Shown here: positions 55,666 to 64,000 of the stretch, piece by piece
How the letters are laid out: each line of letters opens with the position of its first letter
How positions within the stretch are numbered: position 1 is the stretch's first letter
From: Pomphorhynchus laevis
Lineage: Eukaryota > Acanthocephala > Palaeacanthocephala > Echinorhynchida > Pomphorhynchidae
Direction: 5' to 3'
Assembly (NCBI GenBank): GCA_012934845.2
Contig: WNNJ02003084.1
Span: 1-64,000, forward strand
DNA: 64,000 nucleotides
Made by a program: the position numbers and the translations under genes
Notes under the pieces: model-generated
The model's database searches: none
What the model was told of the DNA's origin: nothing
Seen by the model: the letters and a program-made list of their open reading frames with translations, nothing else

Positions 55666-58221
55666 AATAATTCGGATTGGAAACGAATTTTCTCTAGAAT
55701 ATATATACTTTTGATATCAATTGATATCCAATTTATGAACTTCTATATAATGAATACGCAATTAATATTGGATTATATTAATTATAATATTGGTAATACG
55801 GTAAACATTATATAATATTTATCGTAATACTTGCGTTTATTAATAGATAATTCCAAAAGTTAGTAAACAATTACATAGGTATAGCTGTTCTGGAAACCAA
55901 AATGATAAATTATTAAAAGGCCATTTTCAGTGAATCCTTATCCTTATCAGATTCGCTCTGCTTGATATTTGTTCCGTAATAGGACAGTATTGACTTAGAA
56001 AGCTGCTCAACATTAAACAATATTGACGAAGTACCAAAAATAGTATTTAATATTTAATGCTTTAAAAGTTGCAGTACAAAAATTGTCTTTTGACAGCTTA
56101 TTTTGTCAGACTTCTAATTTTTACTTTATCTATTTTTTAAATAAACTCGAAATTAGTTCACTTCACTAGAAAACGCTAACGAAATCTTTTCAGCTAAATA
56201 TTTAATATAATAAATTTTAAAAACAATTCAAATCAGCTAACTGAGTATGCGTATTTAATATAATTATAAAATAAACAAAACATAATAATGCCAACTCAAA
56301 ATTTAATAATTAAATAATTAATAATTGTTTTTAGATTTTTATAATTCAAATCAAGTTAAAATAAAAAAAATTGAAATTTAAAATAAACGTCATTTTTCTG
56401 AATTGACTAATTGGTTCACACCTGTGAACCAATGAAGTTAAAGATTTCTTATTTTTACAAAATTTAATAATTAAATAATAAAATAAATAATTGCTATAAG
56501 ATTTTTTATAATTTATATTATGTTAAAATAAAAAATTGAAATTTAAAATAAAAGTCATTTTTATGATATGACTAATAAATAACAGACGTTGTCTCAGAAA
56601 AAGGATTAGGTCATCAGGACTAACTGCTTTGCTATTGGTTATCTGGATTGACTTCTCTCCATTCGTTTAATTAATTCTTGTACAATATAATTTTTGTAAA
56701 TATAATTTTTGTATTATATAATTTTATACTCAAATATTTATTGTTCTAATTAATGTAATTAATCAATAATTAACTAATAATTAGATAATAGATAATTATA
56801 AATAATTGTTATAAGATTTTTTATAATTTATATAAAGTTAATAATTGTTATAAGATTGACAGTGCTATTAAGCATGATCAGCCAATACACACCTGTGAAC
56901 CAATGAAGTTATAGATTTCATATTTTTACACAGGTTTGTAATAATTCTTCGACCTGCCTGCCTAATACATTCACAGGATAACTCCATACAATGCATATTG
57001 TAGATGGCCCCGTATCACTCTAAGCGACTGAGAAAATTGATTGAAAATTTGCAAGGTAAATTGAAGTATTCCTATTCTAGAGGCTAGTGAGATCGCTATC
57101 TTATTATTAGATAATCTGTGGACATTGGATGATCATGTTTTTATCTAACGTAGTTATTAAAGTTTGCAACCACAATTGAATTAAAACTCAATACTTTTAA
57201 TTCTTAATTCCACTTGTATTTGTAGATTAAATATTCCTTTAAAATTTAAAATAAAAGTCATTAATATGAATTGACTAATAAATAACAGACGTTGAATCAT
57301 AATAAGGATTAGAGATGATCAGGAGAAACTGCTATGCTATCAGGTTTCGGTCCCTAACTCCTTTACCCAACATAGCAGCGGGGCCAAATACGTGTTAAGG
57401 ACGAATTTCATCTGATGAAATTTGATTATCTAGTGTACCTTAAAACGTTAAAATTAACTTTAAAAAGTTAAATTTCAACTTTTCTAAGTTAAAATTTAAA
57501 ATAAAAATCATTTTTCTGAATTGACTAATAAAATTGCATTTTTAATTAAAATTCAATCCTACGCCAAATTATTTTCAGGTTCTTAATAAAGCAGCACATT
57601 CTTATCAATTCAAGATGAGATGTAGAATTGCCATTACCAATTCTACTTTATCAACATTTATAGCACTGTGATCATTAACAACGCAAAATTTCTTCAAAAT
57701 CATTTAATAAAATTAAAATAAAATGTAATTATTTGAATATAAAATACATTTTCTAAGCAAAAAGTCAAAATAACTATATTAGTTGATCTGGACACCTTAC
57801 ATAGTAACCCTCTGTTGTATGTCATGACTTGTTGTTCTGGCACATACAACCCTCTGTTATATGTCCTGACTTCTGCCGTTTAGGTTTATTAATTTAATTT
57901 AAATAATTTTATATAAAGTTACAAACGTTTCATGGTATGTATAAAATTTTTACAATTCATTGATTAAATCATTCAAATTTTACAAATAAGTAATTTTGTT
58001 GAAGTGAGATAATAACTTTTGTTTTTATTAAAAAATATATTTCACATTATACAAATTCGTGTTCAAAATATTTGATTAATCTAAAATGTCTAATTGACAA
58101 AGCATCAGTTTAAGTCTCCTTGTCGAAAAAAATTGATTTTTTAAATTGCTCATTTAAGTGCTATTAATATTACAAACATACTTTAGGGTATACAATTCAA
58201 AAATTATTAAAAAATTAATAT
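55666..58221. other. AT-rich region with several dispersed-repeat copies
   Basis: Minus-strand copies of the dispersed family lie at about 56215-56420, 56455-56650 and 57230-57430; partial ones lie at 56750-56840 and 57455-57535. CACACCTGTGAACCAATGAAGTTA occurs twice (56417 and 56889). A short direct repeat ACATACAACCCTCTGTTATA / ...CCCTCTGTTGTATGTC lies at 57800-57870. No gene. Confidence 0.55.
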
Positions 58222-58373
58222 TTAAGGAGAGTGAGACCATTCCGCTTGAATTTCTTGTAAAACATGTAAGCCTGACGCGAAAGAATGACGAATGCCGTTT
58301 CGTCATCTTTCTTTCGCGTCTGGCTTACATGTTTTACAAGAAATTCACGCGGAATGGTCTCACTCTCCTTAAA
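58222..58373. repeat. Palindromic partial unit at the left end of the 303-bp array
   Basis: TTAAGGAGAGTGAGACCATTCCGC at 58222 is the inverse of 58349-58373. The centre (about 58281-58310) falls in the hammerhead 3' region: the left arm holds the reverse complement of GATGACGAAACGGCA. Confidence 0.85.
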
Positions 58374-58526
58374 TAAAAGTTAGCCGATATTAAAGAGACC
58401 TGCGCTGGCATTTGTCAGTGCTTTTGCTAATGATCCTTTTTGGTGAAGCTGTAGTACTGATTTAGTACTCTATGATGTTACTAGAAAATTTTCTAGTACA
58501 TCATTCACATTGATTCATTCATTGAT

Positions 58527-58605
58527 TGCCGTCTGCCAGTCCTCCTCTGCATCCAGTAGTGGGAGGGATCTGGCACTGATGAGTCATTGTGATGACGAAA
58601 CGGCA
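58527..58605 (+). ncRNA. Hammerhead ribozyme, type III order, copy 1
   Basis: Helix III TGCCGT (58527-58532) pairs with ACGGCA (58600-58605). C58533 is the cleavage nucleotide of GTC. Helix I is TGCCAG (58534) with CTGGCA (58570-58575), extended by TCCTCC and GGGAGGGA. CTGATGA occupies 58576-58582. Helix II is GTCA-TTGTGA-TGAC (58583-58596), followed by GAAA (58597-58600). All conserved core residues are present and helices I-III flank them exactly. Predicted cleavage is between 58533 and 58534. Confidence 0.9.
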
Positions 58606-58829
58606 TTCGTCATTCTTTTGCGTCTGGCTTACATGTTTTCAAGAAATTCACGCGGAATGGTCTCACTCTCATTAAATAAAAGTTAGCCGATATTAAAGAG
58701 ACCTGCGCTGGCATTTGCCAGTGCTTTTGCTAATTATCCTTTTTGGTGAAGCTGTAGTACTGATTTAGTACTCTATGATGTTACTAGAAAATTTTCTAGT
58801 ACATCATTCACATTGATTCATTCATTGAT

Positions 58830-58908
58830 TGCCGTCTGCCAGTCCTCCTCTGCATCCAGTAGTGGGAGGGATCTGGCACTGATGAGTCATTGTGATGACG
58901 AAACGGCA
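58830..58908 (+). ncRNA. Hammerhead ribozyme, type III order, copy 2
   Basis: Identical layout 303 bp downstream: helix III 58830-58835 with 58903-58908, GTC ending at 58836, CTGATGA 58879-58885, GAAA 58900-58903. Cleavage at both copies would release a 303-nt RNA (58534-58836). Confidence 0.9.
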
Positions 58909-58945
58909 TTCGTCATTCTTTCGCGTCGGGCTTACATGTTTTACA

Positions 58946-61164
58946 AAAAAATATCTTCAATGTATGAAATAATTGATCTATTAAGACAGTATGTTGCCAT
59001 GTGCATTAATTTAGAGTTTGAGATTTGCATAAACAAAAATAAAAACGATTTTAATTAAAACCCTTTTATACTAAAAATAAAATAGTAATTTTATAACTTT
59101 TTATTAAATAATAATTTGTATCTACTAAAATGTATTTTACGTCACAATATTGATAATTAAGATGCAGGTCTTCACATATTTGCGATTAAAATAGAACAAT
59201 GATAAACAACGCTTATAATATGCGAAGTGAACTATAAACTGAAGGTTTAATTACATATAGCTAAAGTTACTATGGTTTAATTTTCTATAGCTAATCTCGA
59301 TTTGTTTAATTTAAAAACATTTTTATAAATAAAATAGTTGCTTTTAACACAAAAGAAGTAATTTATTGATGATTTAAATTAAATTACATGTATTTAATGA
59401 GTTTAAAATGTAATAAAAAACTTTGCTACATTTGCTAAAATATTCAAAATGTTTGAGCCGTTTAAACATTTTGAATTTGACCCATTTGTTAAATTAATAT
59501 CAGTTACCCTCTACTGCCCTTTACCAAGTTTATTGTGAATAATAAGAGACAAAAATGTCCGGAGATTATTACACAGTAATCCATATGTAATGGATTTTAA
59601 ACAAACATTTTGTTTAAATATGAATGCGCCATTATGATAAATTAATAAATGCGAAACTAGTGATTATAGATTCAAGTGCCCAGAATTTGAAATGTCTTGA
59701 AAACATAAATTTTACGAATTTTTATTTTGATTATTGAATTAGCGTTCATTCGCACACTTAATATCAAGTAAAATGCTAAATATAAATTAACAATATTCGT
59801 ACGAATCATATATAATTAATACATTCTTTAACAAATATTTTAATTTGATTTAAGTTGTTTTATATTTTATTCAATTTCGGTTCAGGTTGGTTCTTTTACT
59901 AAAATAAAATAATTAAATTATAATTAAATTACTAATTTTACTAAAATAAAATTACATGCACATGATTAAGGATAAATTATGTTTGTAATTTTGTAATTAA
60001 CTTTATCATAATATGTTAAACTAACAAATACTTAAATTAATAATTGAAAATAACCTACAAATCATTATATCAAATTATTTATTATGAATTTTAACAATTT
60101 CATTAGAATATACTGCAGAGGTTAATTTGAAAAATGATCTTCAAATACTACATTATTTCTAAGTGATACGTTAAGCCAAAACATGTCACCACAGATTTAT
60201 GAGAGTAAAATCTACAAACTTAATGCGACTATTTTTTGATATTTGGTAAATACATGTGAATAAATTAGAAAAAAAAATAGAAATTTTAACATAGGAAAAA
60301 GTCCTAACTCACGATATTTGTACATTACTGTGAAAATCTGCATAAGTTAGCAATGTTATTTTACCATTATCAGTGAAGCACTGCAATTAATGTAGATTGA
60401 ACCAAAATATGATTGACGCAAAAACTTTCAATGTCAGTATATTAATCTAAAAAGATAACTCTACAATTACATAATTATACATTATGAACGATTGAAGCAC
60501 GTTATATTAAATTGGTAAAACGTATTTTAATTATTAGAACACCAACTGGTTATAACATGTCGATTTTTCACTACAAAATTGATGTTCTTAAACAGAAGAT
60601 GATCTCCACCTGATAAATTTTTATACAAAACATTTCAATATGTGGTTATGACACAGTCTCGCGGAGGTCGACAGCTGTTTGGCATAGTAATTGTTGTTTG
60701 CATTTAAATAAATATAGAAAACTAACGACGATTGAGTGTAAAATCGTATTGCTTGTTGTGCAAAGTAATGCAATAAAATGCTATGTGAAGTGCAACGAAA
60801 AACGAAATCGTGCGAGCGACAACTACCGTTTGAACTGAAGTTTTAGTCACATTGATTAAATAATTAGATAATTTAAATAATCATTAAAATAATCAAAATA
60901 ATCTTAGTAATAATTAAAATAATAATTTAATTATTATATAATAATTAAATAATCACTCTTAACAAATAGTATCAACGACTAATTTTATACTAAATTAGTC
61001 TTTTTAAAAAATTATATATATTTATAATTATTTATTAATAAATAACTATAATTATTACTATATAATTATAGTAATAATTATATATATTCTTATAATATAA
61101 GAATATATTCTTATAATATATTCTTATAATATTATAGTAATAATATTACTATATTCTTTTTTCT
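58946..61164. other. Long AT-rich spacer
   Basis: No gene. The only patch of normal complexity is about 60640-60850 (CTCGCGGAGGTCGACAGCTG and CGTGCGAGCGACAACTACCG), which could be a promoter or 5' exon. A 22-codon ATG frame there (60778) is too short to call. 60850-61164 is simple ATAATTAT sequence. Confidence 0.45.
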
Positions 61165-61865
61165 TTAGCGTATTTCCCGTGTAGGGAAATTCCGCCAATT
61201 GGGTTCGAGGGCGTCATTGACTTCCAGTTTAACACTTATCAAATTATGACGTATGACGTCCATCCATCACAGTTTCGGCCTTCCTATCGGACGCTTTCCA
61301 TCCACTGTCACGGCGATGGACTTATTTGATGGTTGGTGTTTGCTTGCGCGGATAACGTGGCCGTACCATTGTAGTTGCCTTTTGCAAAGGTTTTCTATTA
61401 TTGGCACTACGCCAAACTGGTTCCTAATTTCTTTGTTCGGACATGATCCTTTAAGGTTTTTTCTGCTGTTCATCGGATCATCTTTGTCTCCATTGCGCAA
61501 CTTTGCGTTCTTCATATTTTGATATTGGCTAATATTCAGCACCGTAGAGGACTACGGGTCGTATTACAGTTTTGTAAATTTTCGACTTCAGTCGGTCTTT
61601 TATCTTTGGATCGCAGGGAGTATACCTGTAACTGACCTCCAATTCATCCAGGCTGCATTTACTCGAGAAAAGACCTCTGCGTGTAGGTTACCATCTGCCG
61701 CTATGGTAGAGCCAAGGTATTTAAACGCAGTTGTTCGGTTCAGTGTGTGCCTTCCAAACTGTAGTGGTTGATCATCATTCATATTTGTGGTCAGGTATTC
61801 CGTTTTATGCGCATTCAGGAGTAGACATAAGTGCTTGAGTCGATTTCCCCAGCTATTTACCGTAC
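61165..61865 (-). pseudogene. RTE-clade LINE 3' fragment, second copy
   Basis: Minus-strand, nearly identical to about 10050-10740 of the plus-strand copy, including the broken YGAE-stop and the 91-codon frame ending GKRPIGRPKL. It differs by a small deletion (PAIQR instead of CDPKIKDR) near 61600 and is 5'-truncated at 61865. Both ends adjoin AT simple sequence. Confidence 0.9.
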
Positions 61866-63529
61866 AAATACTATCAATGATTAATTTTATACCAAATTAT
61901 TCTTTCTAAATAATTATATATATTTTTGTAATAATTATTTATTAATAAATAATTACTTATTAATAAATAATTATTTATTAATAAATAATTATTTTATTAA
62001 TAAATAAATGTTTTTTTTTGAAATTGACGAGCTTTTACTTTCATCAAGAAGTAAAAATTGTTTTAAACATCAGTCATCATTTTGACATTTTACATCAGTA
62101 AAATGACATCGGTTTCAGAGAACATAATTTTTTCATCATTTGAACTATAATCAGCTAACTTTCGCTGATCACTTTTTGTTATTGAATTCTTCGAATAAAC
62201 TAAGAATAAGCAATAATAGCAACTGAATGTTCGCTAAATAAAGACATTAAGTAAAGATTAAGGAATATAATTATCTATATTTGAAAGAAAAGTTCTTTTT
62301 TATATGACTAACCATAGATATGATCAAAAGAAATAATAAGATCAGATTAAAAAAAATATATTCCAAAAATAAAGTATAAACTGTTACCAGCAAATAACGT
62401 GTTTTACTCTCTCAGAACGTGTTTTACTTATTTTGTAACTAATATAAAACCGTTTTTGTGAAAATATCGCCGTTAGGACAACAAATTTGTAATTAGAAAT
62501 TTGTAATTACAAATTTGAAATTAACCATAAACTTCATTAATAAATGTATAGATAATATAAATATAAACATAAATATAGCCGGACTTTTAAATAATTCTAA
62601 AAGTAAAGAAATAATAGGATCAGATTTAAGTAAATATATTCCTAAAATAAGGTATAATTGTTACCGCCATTTGGACGAAAAATTTGTAATTTTAATAAAG
62701 AATTGGAGTAAATATGTAATGATGATATTAGAAACATTGTAGAAATAAAATGCAATTGCAAACGTCTTGGTCTTGATAAAATAAATGGTTGTACCATATA
62801 TAATTAACTTTTTATAATTAAATTTTAGTCAAGGAGCGTAATATACATTTTTATAAATAGTGGTACATTACCAGTATATAATATAATTACATTTTTAGAT
62901 AACTTATGACGCTTTTATATTAAATTTTTACAAGTGCCGAGCATTGATAATTCTTTTTCAACCAATATGTAAAGCAAAAAAGAGTAAAAAGTAGGGAACT
63001 ATATAATTGATTTAAATATATTAATAACGTATCATTACTTTGTCTCTTAGTACATCATATAAGAGATCATTTTGTTTTAAAATGATGAACGCTTATTCAC
63101 TCATTCAAGCAATCAGATATATTTGAATGTATCTTATTTGGTTGACATATTTATAAGTAATAGGATAAGATTAAATAATATAATCTTATATTAGATAATA
63201 TAACATTTTATATATTATAGCATATAATATTATAAAAATATATATTAAATTGTATATTATATTATATATTATATTAATATTATATTATAATATCATATTA
63301 TATATTAATATAGCATCAGATTGTAAAAGAATTGTAAAGTTAAATGAAGAAAAGAATAGCCGAAAACTCTTTGTCGTGTCTTCGCCAGTTTCCGAATTAA
63401 ATCAAAATTATAATTCAATAATCAATAATTTTGCCACAAGGCGGATTTCTCAAAACAGATCAAACTGTGTTAAACTGTGATCAGTGTTAACACAGTTTTG
63501 TAATGTGCTCTGGGAGGTGATAGACTTCA
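61866..63529. other. AT-rich spacer with one possible exon
   Basis: TTATTAATAAATAATTA is tandemly repeated at 61930-62010. Apart from the exon candidate at 62515, no gene is seen. TAATATTATATA simple sequence fills 63190-63300. A diverged duplicate of 62610-62660 lies at 62340-62390. Confidence 0.45.
62515..62718 (+). CDS. Possible exon of an unknown protein
   Basis: The open frame reads INIAGLLNNSKSKEIIGSDL, then SKYIPKIRYNCYRHLDEKFV, then ILIKNWSKYV. The end (helix, then LIKNWSKYV) is faintly like the TFIIS N-terminal/CRSP helical bundle, where a [KR]-W-K motif closes the domain. A possible donor GTAATG follows KYV at about 62716. No start or partner exon could be set. Tentative. Confidence 0.25.
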
Positions 63530-63680
63530 GTTTAATAGACGCTGGCAACAACGGTCAAGGATTTCTTACGAAATTCGGCATTTATATAAAAGTAAATTTT
63601 TCGGCATTTTATAAAATGCCAATATTCGCCATTTTATATAAATGCCGAATTCCGTAAAAAATCCTGGACCGTTGTTTAAT
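63530..63680. repeat. Fold-back element
   Basis: CAACGGTC.AGGATTTCTTACGA and AATTCGGCATTTATATAAA are inverted at 63625-63680, around an inner pair TCGGCATTTTATAAAATGCC. Non-coding. Confidence 0.8.
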
Positions 63681-63773
63681 TAGCACATCAATGCACCGCT
63701 ATTATATATGCCGTATTCATTAAAGATCCAAAGAGTGAAGCAACAATTCAGCAACAACATCTGTCTAGTGTTT

Positions 63774-64000
63774 AAGGATGGTCCGCACAGCAATTCGATC
63801 TGGTAAAGAGCGTAAGCCTCAGACAATTAAGCAAAGTGTCGGAAACGCCTTAATTCACAATTTCACACAGGCAACCGAAACGAGTAATTCATTCTACTGA
63901 TGAGTGTTGCCGGGTTATATATACTTCGTGAATTTGAGGATTTAAGGATTTTGCCAATATTCGAAGTTCGATTACATGCAGGGCAGAGCCTGATAACACT
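63774..64000 (+). repeat. Diverged relative of the 360-bp split-hammerhead repeat
   Basis: Shares AGGATGGTCCG, TCGGAAA.GCC, CA.GGCA.CCGAAACGA and CTACTGATGAGTG.TGCCGG in the same order with the minus strand of 46901-47735. It runs off the window edge. Confidence 0.8.
63867..63943 (+). ncRNA. Split hammerhead segments, covarying but probably inactive
   Basis: GGCAACC-GAAAC-GAGTA precedes TTCATTCTA-CTGATGA-GTGTTGCC, then TATACTTCGT. Helix II is now GGCAACC/G(T)GTTGCC: the G-C pair of the 47-kb repeat has become A-T on both strands with the same bulge. Helix III is ACGAGTA/TACTTCGT, again with one bulge. The nucleotide after the final GT is G, not C, so the cleavage triplet is lost. Confidence 0.5.

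Larger units (their letters stand above)
58299..58945 (+). repeat. 303-bp tandem repeat with contiguous hammerhead ribozymes
   Basis: About two full units plus the palindromic start. The spacing of all landmarks (CTGATGAG at 58576 and 58879) is 303 bp. Units differ at only a few positions. No open frame, no tRNA-like promoter. This resembles the retrozyme/self-cleaving satellite pattern: tandem DNA giving multimeric RNA that cuts itself to unit length. Confidence 0.9.

Noticed and set aside
58158-59058. Open frames of 72 and 81 codons over the 303-bp array
   Set aside because: They follow the repeat and palindrome structure (both contain MFYKK), lack start context and differ between units; the unit is non-coding.
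60778-60849. 22-codon ATG frame in a GC-richer patch
   Set aside because: Too short and without repeats, leader or cleavage sites; kept only as a note on the spacer.

Overview
This is an AT-rich, gene-poor stretch of an invertebrate metazoan nuclear genome. The evidence is spliceosomal introns (34 and 47 nt, canonical GT..AG), homologues of animal genes, a neuropeptide-type precursor, and dense decayed retroelements of animal clades: RTE, CR1-like, endonuclease-plus-gag LINEs, R2/RLE-type, Penelope-like (PLE), a K02A2.6-type Ty3/gypsy element and tRNA-derived SINEs. The phylum cannot be fixed from sequence alone. Very small introns argue for a compact-gene lineage, but intergenic space is swollen by repeats.

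Layout. 1-5.25 kb: a broken tandem array of blocks A-D around a gene with six perfect C-X6-[YF]-X6-C repeats. 5.3-7.9 kb: a retroelement RNase H fragment, then a tandem array of a ~395-bp tRNA-derived SINE. 9-10.75 kb: a truncated RTE LINE. 11.5-14.5 kb: ~270-bp terminal inverted repeats enclosing R2/RLE, PLE and CR1 debris. 15.3-17.8 kb: a CR1-like LINE with internal deletion and a fold-back palindrome. 18.8-20.3 kb: a C2orf42 homologue with a 19-nt intron-like interruption. 21.8-25.3 kb: a LINE on the minus strand. 29.4 kb: a small MGCxxS (lipidation-motif) protein. 31.4-36.0 kb: an apparently intact, recently inserted Ty3/gypsy element. 37.7 kb: a small putative secreted protein. 38-46.6 kb: PLE and RLE wreckage. 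46.9-47.7 kb: a 360-bp tandem repeat. 50.1 kb: a pigment-dispersing-factor-like neuropeptide gene. 53.4-54.4 kb: a two-exon gene of unknown function. 58.2-58.9 kb: a 303-bp tandem repeat. 61.2 kb: a second RTE copy. 63.8-64.0 kb: a relative of the 360-bp repeat.

The strongest theme is self-cleaving RNA. The 303-bp repeat carries a contiguous hammerhead ribozyme. The 360-bp repeat, its relative at the right edge, and the unrelated tRNA-SINE array all carry the three hammerhead segments in an unusual order: helix II 3' strand-GAAAC, then CTGATGA-helix II 5' strand, then GTC. A planar hammerhead can then form only between two neighbouring tandem copies (or between two RNAs). A PLE-linked inverted repeat at 39 kb carries degenerate hammerhead cores. 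Host genes are few; nothing in the sequence ties them into one pathway.
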